In this document: positions 1 to 5,153 of the stretch, piece after piece
Numbering within the stretch: the stretch's first letter is position 1
Layout of the letters: each line of letters begins with the position of its first letter
Assembly (NCBI GenBank): GCA_023423215.1
Contig: JAFAFZ010000392.1
Location: 1-5,153, forward strand
Length of the DNA stretch: 5,153 nt
Reading direction: 5' to 3'
Source: Actinomycetes bacterium
Lineage (GTDB): Bacteria; Actinomycetota; Acidimicrobiia; Acidimicrobiales; Microtrichaceae
Translations under genes and position numbers: made by a program
The notes under the pieces: model-generated
Databases searched by the model: none
Told to the model about the DNA's origin: nothing
The model's input: the letters and a program-made list of their open reading frames with translations, nothing else

Positions 1-1357
1 CGTTGATGGACGCCAGCAGGTCGTCGATCTGCCCCTTGGTCGGCTTCACGATGACCTCGGGGTCGAGCAGGCCGGTCGGGCGCACGATCTGCTCGACCAC
101 CGCAGCCGAGTGCTCGAGCTCCCAGTCTCCAGGTGTCGCCGACAGGAAGATGGTCTGACCCGCCCGCTGGGCCCACTCCTCGAACCGGAGCGGGCGGTTG
201 TCCGCCGCGGAGGGGAGGCGGAACCCGAACTCGATCAGGTTCTCCTTGCGGGATCGGTCGCCCTCGTACTGGCCGTGCAGCTGCGGGATCGTGACGTGGG
301 ACTCGTCGATGATCGTCAGGTAGTCCTTCGGGAAGAAGTCGAGCAGCGTGTGGGGCGCCTCGCCCGGGCCACGACCGTCCATCGGCGCCGAGTAGTTCTC
401 GACGCCGTTGCAGAAGCCCATCTCCTGGAGCATCTCGAGGTCGTACTCGGTGCGCATGCGCAGGCGCTGCGCCTCGAGCAGCTTGCCCTCCTTCTCGAAG
501 TACGCGAGCCGGTCCCGCAGCTCGGTCTCGATGCGGCCGATGGCCAGGCCGAGGCGCTCGTCGGAGATGGCGTAGTGGGTGTTCGGGAAGATGACGACGT
601 CGTCCAGCTCGGACACGCGCTCGCCGGTGAGCGTGTCCACCACGGTGATGGACTCGATCTCGTCGCCGAAGAGGGCGATGCGCACGGTCGTCTCCTCGTA
701 CGCGGGGTGCACCTCGAGGATGTCGCCGCGCACGCGGAACTTCCCGCGCACCAGGTTCATGTCGTTGCGCTCGTACTGCAGGTCCACCAGGCGGCGCAGG
801 AGCTCTCGCTGGTCGACCGTCTCGCCCACCCGCGCCGAGAACAGGCGGTTCGAGTACTCGACCGGCGAACCGAGGCCGTAGATGCACGACACCGAGGCGA
901 CGACGATCGTGTCCCGCCGGGTCAGCAGCGCCGAGGTGGCGGCGTGGCGCAGGCGGTCGATCTCGTCGTTCACCGACGAGTCCTTCTCGATGAAGGTGTC
1001 GCTCGACGCGATGTAGGCCTCGGGCTGGTAGTAGTCGTAGTAGGAGACGAAGTACTCGACGCGGTTCTCGGGGAAGAACTCGCGGAACTCGTTCGCCAGC
1101 TGCGCCGCCAGGCTCTTGTTCGGGGCGAGCACCAGCGTCGGCCGTTGCACCTGCTCGATCGTCCAGGCGATGGTCGCGGACTTGCCCGACCCGGTGATGC
1201 CCAGGAGCGTCTGGAAGCGCTCGCCGGTGTTGACGCCTTCGGACAGCGCCTCGATCGCGCCGGGCTGGTCGCCGGCGGGACGGAACTCGGTCACCATCTT
1301 GAACGGGCGCAGCGCGGAGGGCTGCATGCGGGTGCCGGAGGACAGAGAAGTGCTCAC
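1..1357 (-). CDS. uvrB: UvrABC excision nuclease subunit B (UvrB), 3' part beyond the window
   Basis: UvrB is the DNA-damage-verifying helicase-like subunit of bacterial nucleotide excision repair. It is loaded by UvrA and recruits UvrC for incision in the cytoplasm. Reading leftward from GTG at 1357, 452 codons are visible. The N-terminal part carries Walker A ([12 protein letters not shown], Lys59), and the beta-hairpin tyrosine cluster [10 protein letters not shown] lies at residues 106-115. [23 protein letters not shown], the DESHVTIPQ Walker B box (Asp351) and LSATPG then follow in family order. Numbering runs about 14 ahead of E. coli UvrB, so roughly the last third (helicase domain 2 motifs V/VI and the UvrC-binding UVR domain) lies off the left edge. 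Walker A ends GKS rather than the more usual GKT, a permitted substitution. GTG 1357 is preferred because a TACGAT hexamer ends 6 nt before it. An in-frame ATG at 1327 gives a length closer to E. coli. Neither start has a Shine-Dalgarno site. The gene lies 36 bp downstream of coaE. Confidence 0.97.
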   Translation of the reverse strand, partial: MSTSLSSGTRMQPSALRPFKMVTEFRPAGDQPGAIEALSEGVNTGERFQTLLGITGSGKSATIAWTIEQVQRPTLVLAPNKSLAAQLANEFREFFPENRVEYFVSYYDYYQPEAYIASSDTFIEKDSSVNDEIDRLRHAATSALLTRRDTIVVASVSCIYGLGSPVEYSNRLFSARVGETVDQRELLRRLVDLQYERNDMNLVRGKFRVRGDILEVHPAYEETTVRIALFGDEIESITVVDTLTGERVSELDDVVIFPNTHYAISDERLGLAIGRIETELRDRLAYFEKEGKLLEAQRLRMRTEYDLEMLQEMGFCNGVENYSAPMDGRGPGEAPHTLLDFFPKDYLTIIDESHVTIPQLHGQYEGDRSRKENLIEFGFRLPSAADNRPLRFEEWAQRAGQTIFLSATPGDWELEHSAAVVEQIVRPTGLLDPEVIVKPTKGQIDDLLASIN

Positions 1358-1363
1358 GGGCAG

Positions 1364-1369
1364 ATCGTA
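1364..1369 (-). promoter_or_regulatory. Candidate -10 element of an internal, leaderless uvrB promoter
   Basis: On the minus strand TACGAT (TANNNT form) ends exactly 6 nt before the GTG at 1357, so transcription would begin at the G of the start codon. No Shine-Dalgarno sequence exists in the 36-nt coaE-uvrB gap, which fits leaderless translation, a common mode in Actinobacteria. No convincing -35 hexamer is visible, so this is a motif-and-spacing argument only. uvrB could also be co-transcribed with coaE. Confidence 0.4.
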
Positions 1370-1379
1370 CTGAGGGGGT

Positions 1380-1397
1380 CTGACAGCGAACGGTCAG
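1380..1397. promoter_or_regulatory. Dyad CTGAC-N8-GTCAG over the coaE stop, near the uvrB -35 region
   Basis: Perfect 5-bp inverted arms (1380-1384 and 1393-1397) flank 8 bp. The dyad overlaps the coaE stop codon (1394-1396) and sits about where the -35 of the putative uvrB promoter would be. It could be an operator for uvrB. It does not match the actinobacterial LexA box (GAAC-N4-GTTC) or the E. coli box (CTG-N10-CAG; here the spacing is 12). A 5-bp dyad can occur by chance. Confidence 0.2.
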
Positions 1398-2017
1398 CCG
1401 CCGGGCGTCGGGTCCACCTCTCCCGGTTCCAGGCCCAGGATCCACTCCCACGCGGCCTCGATCTGGGCGTCCAGGTCCGCCGGCGCACCGTGGTTGTCGA
1501 CGACGAAGTCCGCCTTCGCCAGGCGCTCCTCACGGGTCGCCTGCTTGGCGATGCGGTTGCGGGCATCCTCCTCGGAGAAGCCGCGGTGCTCCACCAGGCG
1601 TGCGACCGCGACCTCGGGGTCCAGGTCCACGACGATCGTGCCGATCATGTCCTTCCACCCGGACTCCACCAGCAGCGGCACGTCCAGGATCACCACCCGG
1701 TCGCTCCCCCGCTGCTCCTCGATCCTGCGGGCGATCTCGTTGTGCACCCGCGGGTGCACGATCGCGCCCAGGTCCGCGAGCGCCGAGGCGTCGGTGAAGA
1801 CCAGCTCGGCCACCGCCGCGCGGTCCAGGTCGCCGTCGGGTCCGACGATGCCCGGTCCGAAGCGCTCGACCATCTCGGTGAAGACGACGGTGCCGGGCTG
1901 CTGGAGCTCCTTGACGATCGCGTCTGCGTCGACGATCACCGCGCCGCGCGCCGCCAGCCCCGACGACACCGTCGACTTGCCCGCACCGATCCCGCCCGTG
2001 AGTCCCACCAGCCGCAT
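1394..2017 (-). CDS. coaE: Dephospho-CoA kinase
   Basis: CoaE catalyses the last step of coenzyme A synthesis, ATP-dependent phosphorylation of the 3'-hydroxyl of dephospho-CoA, in the cytoplasm. The 207-residue product has the usual family length. The P-loop LTGGIGAGKST lies at residues 6-16 (Lys14), followed by the DADAI substrate-site motif at 30-34, HP at 88-89, DVPLLVESG at 112-120, and the lid/CoA-site segment RNRIAKQATREERLAKAD ending near residue 170, followed by DNHG. The ATG at 2017 is chosen because it gives MRLVGLTGG, the normal distance to the P-loop, and because a TATCGT hexamer ends 7 nt upstream. An in-frame GTG at 2026 would add three residues but falls too close to that hexamer. 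There is no Shine-Dalgarno site. coaE next to uvrB is a known actinobacterial arrangement (close together in Mycobacterium tuberculosis, where rpsA precedes coaE). Here a divergent two-component system lies upstream instead. Confidence 0.95.
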   Translation of the reverse strand: MRLVGLTGGIGAGKSTVSSGLAARGAVIVDADAIVKELQQPGTVVFTEMVERFGPGIVGPDGDLDRAAVAELVFTDASALADLGAIVHPRVHNEIARRIEEQRGSDRVVILDVPLLVESGWKDMIGTIVVDLDPEVAVARLVEHRGFSEEDARNRIAKQATREERLAKADFVVDNHGAPADLDAQIEAAWEWILGLEPGEVDPTPGG

Positions 2018-2024
2018 GGGCCGC

Positions 2025-2030
2025 ACGATA
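2025..2030 (-). promoter_or_regulatory. Candidate -10 element for a leaderless coaE(-uvrB) transcript
   Basis: TATCGT on the minus strand fits TANNNT and ends 7 nt before the coaE ATG (A at 2017), placing the transcription start at or within a base of the start codon. This agrees with the missing Shine-Dalgarno site. The sequence 16-18 bp further upstream (around 2047-2054) is not a good -35 match, so the promoter is only moderately supported. Confidence 0.45.
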
Positions 2031-2067
2031 ACCGCGGGCCGCCGTCGTGACGCAGGTCCGCCGTCGC

Positions 2068-2088
2068 CAGAATTCTCGGCGAATTCTG
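2068..2088. promoter_or_regulatory. Operator-like perfect dyad in the divergent coaE / histidine kinase intergenic region
   Basis: CAGAATTC (2068-2075) and GAATTCTG (2081-2088) are perfect 8-bp inverted arms separated by TCGGC. GAATTCT also recurs as a direct repeat 11 bp apart (2070-2076 and 2081-2087), one helical turn, and each copy contains the palindrome GAATTC. The site is a small AT-rich island in GC-rich sequence. It lies about 50-70 bp upstream of the predicted coaE start and 71-91 bp upstream of the kinase start. That is a suitable place for a dimeric regulator acting on one or both divergent units. The cognate regulator is unknown; the neighbouring response regulator is one candidate. 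Confidence 0.45.
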
Positions 2089-2148
2089 CAAGTCAGCGAA
2101 CACACGTGCCGATGACTGCACCTGGTAGCACCCCGCGCAACAGCTTCC

Positions 2149-2152
2149 AGGA
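2149..2152 (+). promoter_or_regulatory. Ribosome binding site of the histidine kinase gene
   Basis: AGGA lies 6 nt before the ATG at 2159. An in-frame TAG at 2126-2128 and no ATG between it and 2159 support this start codon. Confidence 0.55.
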
Positions 2153-2158
2153 TCGCCG

Positions 2159-4030
2159 ATGCACGCCAAGGATGAGTCAGACGATCGCCCCGTCCCCAAG
2201 GGCACGGGCGCGCCCGGTCTGGGCACGCGCATCAGGTCGCGGGTCTCGCGCGACCTGCGCAGTGCGCTGATCGATCCGTCGCAGCAGCCGACGGGCGACT
2301 TCGACATCATCGTCCAGCAGCTGCCGAACACCGCCTCCGACCGAGTCTCGACGTTCAACGGCCTCATCACCGCGATGCGGCTCGCCACGACGGCCATCTC
2401 GCTGCTGCTGGTCTCGGCGGACATCGACGACACCGGCGTGTCGCTGCGGGTCTGGACCGCGTTGGTCGTCGCCTACGCCATCTTCCGCGCCATGCGGCCG
2501 ATCAAGTACGCCGACGACGTCCAGTCGCTCGTCCGGGTGCTCGGCGAGGTCGCCCTCCACGTCATCGCGGTCATCGCGACCGGTGGGTGGGAGTCGCCAC
2601 TCATCTTCACGCTGCTCACGGCCGTGACCGTCGCCGGACTCGCCCGGGGCTTCGGGTTCTCGCTGCGGGTCGCGATCGTCACGGTCCTCGCCGTGACGTT
2701 CCCCTTCGTCGCCGAGGCGCCCGACCACCAGGAGGCGCTCCTGCGGGCCGCCTCCTGGAGCGGCATCGTGCTGCTGGTCGCCGTCGTGGCGGGCTACACC
2801 CGCCGGATCTCGGGTGAGGCGGACCGCGAACGAGAGCTCGCGATGGACCGTCTCGGCCGCCTGGCGGACGCCAACGCCCTGCTCTTCTCACTGCACCGGG
2901 TCACCCAGACCCTGCCGGCGTCGCTCGACCTGGGCGACGTGCTCGATTCGACCCTGAATCGCATGAAGTCGCTGATCGAGTTCGACAGCGTCGCCGTGCT
3001 GCTCTTCGACGAGGCCGACGCCCACTGGGACGTCGTGCGCCACCAGGGCATGCACGTGCCGGGCCGACTCGGGCCGACCGAGCTGCCCTCGGGCCTGCGC
3101 CAGGCGATCGCCGAGAACCGGCTGGTGCACGTGCCGGACCTGTCGCTCGAGGGCGGCCTCTCGGACCGTGCCGGTTCGGGTCTGTACACCGTGCTCGCCG
3201 CTCGTGGCGCCATCATCGGCCTGCTGGCCATCGAGCACAGCGACTTCGAGCACTTCACCGCCCGGGACCAGGAGCTCGTCGAGGGCTTCGTCGCCCCGGC
3301 GGCGCTGGCCCTGGACAACGCCCGCTGGTTCGCCCGTCTGCGCACCGTCGGCGCCGACGAGGAGCGCACGCGCATCGCCCGCGACCTGCACGACCGCATC
3401 GGCCAGTCGCTCGCGTACCTGGCGTTCGAGCTCGACCGCCTGGTCGACAAGGACGAGGCCGGCGAGTCCCTCTCCGCGCCGATCCTGCAGCTGCGCGACG
3501 ACGTGCGCGGCGTGATCCGAGAGGTGCGCGACACCCTCTACGACCTGCGGACCGACGTCTCGGACGAGCAGTCGCTCGGGCAGGTCCTCGACCAGTACGC
3601 GGCCCGCGTGGCCGAACGCAGCGAGCTGACGATCCAGGTCGAGGCGGACAAGCACGCACGTCTCCCCATCCTCCAGGAGCGGGAGATGTGGCGCGTGGCC
3701 CAGGAGGCGCTCGCGAACGTCGAGCGCCACGCCGAGGCCACGGCGGTGCGCGTCGTGTGGCGGTGCGACGGAGAGCGCGCCCTCATCGACGTCACCGACA
3801 ACGGGGTGGGCTTCGAGCAAGGGCGTGCGGGCCGGCTCGACTCCTACGGCGTGCTGGGCATGCGGGAACGCGCGGCCAGCATCGGCGCCAGCCTCGAGAT
3901 CGTCAGCGCACCGGGTCGTGGCACCCGCGTCCGGTGCACCCTCAGCCCGAACGACGGCCGGGAGACGGGCGCCACCACCCACCAGGGCGACGCGGACGCG
4001 TCGCTCGTCGACACCGGAACCCGGAGGTAG
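2159..4030 (+). CDS. Membrane sensor histidine kinase, NarL/DegS-type (six TM, GAF, HisKA_3, HATPase_c)
   Basis: This 623-residue kinase would autophosphorylate on His411 and pass the phosphate to the adjacent response regulator. A hydrophilic N-terminus (1-66) precedes six hydrophobic stretches, roughly 69-87, 95-112, 124-141, 147-163, 168-186 and 197-213, all with short loops and no large extracytoplasmic domain. A charged helix (about 215-240) leads to a GAF domain (about 240-390, with GLLAIEH and ALALDNARW near its end). The HisKA_3 phosphoacceptor box is EERTRIARDLHDRIGQ, with His411. The ATPase domain shows the N box (QEALANVERHA, Asn520), G1 (DNGVGF, 547-552) and G2 (GVLGMRERA from 564; GRGTRV from 586). 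The tail after about 597 is polar and probably disordered. ATG 2159 is preceded by AGGA. The GAF ligand cannot be deduced; the layout recalls DevS-like kinases, but I see no evidence for haem binding. The stop is 2 nt before the regulator's ATG, so the pair is co-expressed. Confidence 0.93.
   Translation: MHAKDESDDRPVPKGTGAPGLGTRIRSRVSRDLRSALIDPSQQPTGDFDIIVQQLPNTASDRVSTFNGLITAMRLATTAISLLLVSADIDDTGVSLRVWTALVVAYAIFRAMRPIKYADDVQSLVRVLGEVALHVIAVIATGGWESPLIFTLLTAVTVAGLARGFGFSLRVAIVTVLAVTFPFVAEAPDHQEALLRAASWSGIVLLVAVVAGYTRRISGEADRERELAMDRLGRLADANALLFSLHRVTQTLPASLDLGDVLDSTLNRMKSLIEFDSVAVLLFDEADAHWDVVRHQGMHVPGRLGPTELPSGLRQAIAENRLVHVPDLSLEGGLSDRAGSGLYTVLAARGAIIGLLAIEHSDFEHFTARDQELVEGFVAPAALALDNARWFARLRTVGADEERTRIARDLHDRIGQSLAYLAFELDRLVDKDEAGESLSAPILQLRDDVRGVIREVRDTLYDLRTDVSDEQSLGQVLDQYAARVAERSELTIQVEADKHARLPILQEREMWRVAQEALANVERHAEATAVRVVWRCDGERALIDVTDNGVGFEQGRAGRLDSYGVLGMRERAASIGASLEIVSAPGRGTRVRCTLSPNDGRETGATTHQGDADASLVDTGTRR
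4023..4027 (+). promoter_or_regulatory. Ribosome binding site of the response regulator, inside the kinase gene's 3' end
   Basis: GGAGG lies 5 nt before the ATG at 4033 and within the last sense codons of the kinase gene, whose stop is TAG at 4028-4030. Ribosomes finishing the kinase cover this site, so the two proteins are probably translationally coupled. Confidence 0.8.
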
Positions 4031-4032
4031 TC

Positions 4033-4680
4033 ATGCCCATCCGACTGATGCTGGCCGATGACCATCGCATGCTGCGCGAGGGACTGCGCCGCTCGATGAC
4101 CGAGGCGGGGTTCGACGTCATCGGCGAGGCCAGCGACGGCGTCGAGGCCGTGTCGCTCGCCGACCAGCTGCAACCCGACGTGATCCTGATGGACGTCACG
4201 ATGCCGAACTGCGACGGCGTCGAGGCCTGCCGTCTGGTGAAGTCCTCGGGCAACCCCTCCAAGGTCGTGATGCTCACGATGCACGCCGACCAGGAGGTGC
4301 TGACGAACGCGATCCGCGCCGGGGCGATCGGCTACCTCACCAAGGACTGCTCGACCCGGGAGATCGCGGAGGCCGTGCGCATGGCGGCCGAGGGCGACAC
4401 CGTGCTGTCACCGCAGCTCGCGCGGTCGATGCTCGAGGAGGTGCGCAAGCTCGACGAGCCGCGCACCGCCGAGGAGGACCGCGTCGTCACCAAGCGGGAG
4501 GAAGAGGTCCTGCAGCTGATCGCCGACGGGTGCTCGACGCCCGAGGTGGCCGAGCGCCTCTACATCTCGCAGAAGACGGTCAAGAACCACCTCGCGTCGA
4601 TCTACCAGAAGCTCGACGCACGCGACCGCACCCAGGCGGTGCTCCAGGCCGTGCGCATGGGCATCGTCAGCCTGGGCTGA
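4033..4680 (+). CDS. NarL/FixJ-family response regulator (REC + LuxR-type HTH)
   Basis: This 215-residue DNA-binding regulator is the likely partner of the kinase immediately upstream (2-nt gap). The receiver domain (about 3-118) has the acidic pair Asp9-Asp10, phosphoacceptor Asp54 in ILMDVTMPNCDG, Thr82 in VVMLTMHAD and Lys104 in GYLTKD, so all phosphotransfer residues are intact. A charged linker (about 135-150) leads to a LuxR-type helix-turn-helix (151-215) with TKREEEVLQLIADG, and a recognition-helix region around SQKTVKNHLASIYQKLD (179-195). Phosphorylation would be expected to promote dimerisation and DNA binding. Its targets are unknown. The Flp pilin gene downstream and the divergent-region dyad are the nearest candidates. 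A GC-rich hairpin begins 17 nt after its stop. Confidence 0.95.
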   Translation: MPIRLMLADDHRMLREGLRRSMTEAGFDVIGEASDGVEAVSLADQLQPDVILMDVTMPNCDGVEACRLVKSSGNPSKVVMLTMHADQEVLTNAIRAGAIGYLTKDCSTREIAEAVRMAAEGDTVLSPQLARSMLEEVRKLDEPRTAEEDRVVTKREEEVLQLIADGCSTPEVAERLYISQKTVKNHLASIYQKLDARDRTQAVLQAVRMGIVSLG

Positions 4681-4696
4681 GCGACCCACCGACGAC

Positions 4697-4719
4697 GCTC
4701 CGCAGGCCCAGCGCGGAGC
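4697..4719 (+). terminator. GC-rich hairpin after the response regulator, possible terminator
   Basis: GCTCCGC (4697-4703) and GCGGAGC (4713-4719) form a perfect 7-bp stem with a 9-nt loop, starting 17 nt after the regulator's stop. There is no T-run after it, so it is not a canonical intrinsic terminator. U-less hairpins at gene ends are frequent in GC-rich Actinobacteria and may act with Rho or as transcript 3'-end stabilisers. Confidence 0.45.
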
Positions 4720-4730
4720 CCGTCACGACC

Positions 4731-4754
4731 CGCAGCGGCGCCTCGTCGCAGCGG
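4731..4754. repeat. Short direct repeat CGCAGCGG, two copies 16 bp apart
   Basis: CGCAGCGG occurs at 4731-4738 and 4747-4754 in the regulator-pilin intergenic region. It may be chance in GC-rich DNA. I cannot assign a role. Confidence 0.2.
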
Positions 4755-4803
4755 TGTCGCGAACGGCGGATCGCCAATCCCCCCTTGGGATCTGGGCCAC
4801 CGA

Positions 4804-4825
4804 ACCCACGATGGGTCAAAAGACC
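4804..4825. promoter_or_regulatory. Overlapping short dyads just upstream of the pilin promoter
   Basis: ACCCA-CGA-TGGGT (4804-4816) is a perfect 5-bp inverted repeat. It overlaps GGTC-AAAA-GACC (4814-4825), a perfect 4-bp inverted repeat. Together they end 2 bp before the putative -35 of the pilin promoter, the usual place for an activator site. Another 5-bp dyad, ATCCC-N5-GGGAT, lies at 4777-4791. Arms this short are weak evidence individually. Confidence 0.25.
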
Positions 4826-4827
4826 TA

Positions 4828-4854
4828 TCAAGGGCGGAGGGGCACCGCCGATAC
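4828..4854 (+). promoter_or_regulatory. FliA/WhiG (sigma-28 family)-like promoter for the Flp pilin gene
   Basis: TCAA (4828-4831) is followed after exactly 15 bp by GCCGATAC (4847-4854). The consensus for this sigma family, known from enterobacterial FliA, Bacillus SigD and Streptomyces WhiG, is TAAA-N14/16-GCCGATAA. The -10 octamer therefore matches at 7 of 8 positions, the -35 at 3 of 4, and the spacing is ideal. Transcription would start near 4860-4863, giving a leader of about 70 nt before the pilin ATG. No sigma-factor gene is in the window, so recognition by such a factor is inferred. Confidence 0.6.
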
Positions 4855-4877
4855 AAGTTTCACGGATCCCGGCGGAC

Positions 4878-4899
4878 GGGGTTCGGAGCAAAGAACCCC
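4878..4899 (+). promoter_or_regulatory. Perfect hairpin in the predicted 5' leader of the pilin mRNA
   Basis: GGGGTTC (4878-4884) and GAACCCC (4893-4899) pair without mismatch around an 8-nt loop (GGAGCAAA). There is no U-tract after it, so it is unlikely to terminate transcription; mRNA stabilisation or translational control is more likely. GGGGT (4878-4882) could alternatively pair with ACCCC (4926-4930), which lies between the Shine-Dalgarno site and the start codon. It does not match the c-di-GMP riboswitch signature that I looked for. Confidence 0.4.
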
Positions 4900-4919
4900 A
4901 CCCACGAAGCACCAGCATC

Positions 4920-4925
4920 AGGGAG
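4920..4925 (+). promoter_or_regulatory. Ribosome binding site of the Flp pilin gene
   Basis: AGGGAG lies 7 nt before the ATG at 4933, a good fit to the anti-Shine-Dalgarno sequence. It supports 4933 over the in-frame internal ATG at 4969. Confidence 0.6.
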
Positions 4926-4932
4926 ACCCCAA

Positions 4933-5118
4933 ATGATCACTCAGTACCACTTCATCAAGGCATGGCTCATGGCGCAGGCCAAGACCGAGCGTGGCGCCTC
5001 GCTCGTGGAGTACGCCCTCCTCGTGGCGCTCATCGCCGTCGTCTGCATCGGCGCCGTCACCCTGCTGGGCCGCAGCGCCAACGACAAGTTCTCCGAGGTC
5101 AACTCGGCGCTCGACTGA
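4933..5118 (+). CDS. Flp/Fap-type (Tad) prepilin
   Basis: This 61-residue product is the major-subunit type of a tight-adherence (Flp, type IVb) pilus, which is assembled at the membrane by Tad proteins and used in attachment and aggregation. A 21-residue leader rich in polar residues ends in KTERG. The class III prepilin peptidase site follows as G21-ASLVEY, with the conserved Glu at mature position +5 and Tyr at +6. The hydrophobic assembly/membrane helix (about 24-45, ALLVALIAVVCIGAVTLLG) comes next, then a short polar tail ending SALD. The mature subunit would be 40 residues, within the small size range of this family. ATG 4933 is preceded by AGGGAG. An in-frame ATG at 4969 would leave an 8-residue leader before the cleavage glycine and is less likely. 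A sigma-28-like promoter and a hairpin leader lie upstream. The processing peptidase and tad assembly genes are not in the window; they may follow to the right. Confidence 0.93.
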   Translation: MITQYHFIKAWLMAQAKTERGASLVEYALLVALIAVVCIGAVTLLGRSANDKFSEVNSALD

Positions 5119-5153
5119 TCGAGTCGCAGCGACGGGGGCGGGTCCGCTGGACC

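Noticed and set aside
110..2050. 646-codon open frame on the plus strand
   Set aside because: It is antisense to both uvrB and coaE, whose protein motifs are unmistakable. Long mirror frames are expected in GC-rich coding DNA, and the translation is a repetitive Arg/Val/Leu/Asp-rich shadow with no recognisable domain.
2123..2131. Extended -10-like TGG-TAGCAC upstream of the histidine kinase
   Set aside because: The hexamer lacks the final T and there is no -35 match at 16-18 bp. The location is possible but the motif is too weak to annotate. No better kinase promoter was seen.
2888..3982. 364-codon open frame on the minus strand
   Set aside because: It is antisense to the GAF and kinase domains of the histidine kinase. 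It has shadow composition and no domain or start signal.
3688..4680. Longer in-frame 5' extension of the response regulator
   Set aside because: The extension reads out of frame through the kinase ATPase domain and is Arg-rich nonsense. The strong GGAGG before 4033 and the standard REC N-terminus MPIRLMLADDH fix the start.
4697..4719. Reading the post-regulator hairpin as a canonical Rho-independent terminator
   Set aside because: The perfect stem is real, but no T-rich tract follows, so only a tentative terminator call was kept.
4811..4932. Possible c-di-GMP (GEMM-I) riboswitch upstream of the pilin
   Set aside because: The GCAAAG-like string at 4888-4893 lies in the loop of a simple hairpin. 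The conserved GGCAAACC, GAAA tetraloop and GACGCAAAGCC elements are missing.
4754..4936. 60-codon GTG-initiated frame ending in an ATGA overlap with the pilin start
   Set aside because: The overlap is tempting, but codon use (CAA, ACA, AGT, AGA, GGA) lacks the strong GC3 bias of the neighbours, no domain is visible, and the frame runs through the predicted pilin promoter and leader hairpin.
5110..5126. Small dyads around the pilin stop codon (CTCGA-N4-TCGAG, CGACT-N5-AGTCG)
   Set aside because: The arms are only 5 bp, overlap each other and the stop codon, and have no U-tract. They are not convincing as a terminator, and the window ends 27 bp later.

Overview
This GC-rich window (apart from a few AT-rich regulatory islands) reads as chromosomal actinobacterial DNA. 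The signs are the GC bias at third codon positions, the linked coaE-uvrB pair, GTG and apparently leaderless starts, a NarL-type two-component pair and an actinobacterial-style Flp pilin. The protein sequences look somewhat like Acidimicrobiia to me, but that is an impression, not a demonstrated placement. There is no mobile element, CRISPR array, tRNA or rRNA.

Layout: two minus-strand housekeeping genes occupy the left 2 kb. coaE (dephospho-CoA kinase, 2017 down to 1394) is followed after 36 bp by uvrB (excision-repair helicase, from 1357 and running off the left edge). Neither has a visible Shine-Dalgarno site. Each has a TANNNT -10-like hexamer 6-7 nt before its start codon, which suggests leaderless transcripts. 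A 141-bp divergent intergenic region (2018-2158) separates them from the plus-strand genes and holds a perfect 8-bp-arm AT-rich dyad that looks like an operator.

Rightward, a membrane histidine kinase (2159-4030: six predicted TM segments, GAF, HisKA_3, HATPase) and a NarL/LuxR-type response regulator (4033-4680) form a tightly coupled two-gene operon. The regulator's Shine-Dalgarno site lies inside the last codons of the kinase gene. A GC-rich hairpin follows the regulator. The next 252-bp intergenic region (4681-4932) is dense in dyads and contains a close match to a FliA/WhiG (sigma-28 family) promoter, TCAA-N15-GCCGATAC. This is followed by a roughly 70-nt leader with a perfect 7-bp hairpin and then a 61-residue Flp/Fap prepilin gene (4933-5118), probably the first gene of a tad/flp pilus locus beyond the right edge.

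Working model (inference): the two-component pair senses a membrane or cytosolic signal and may control the adjacent Flp pilus genes, while the pilin gene itself depends on an alternative motility/sporulation-type sigma factor. The most interesting observations are this sigma-28-like pilin promoter with its structured leader, the operator-like dyad in the divergent region, and the paired leaderless architecture of coaE and uvrB.
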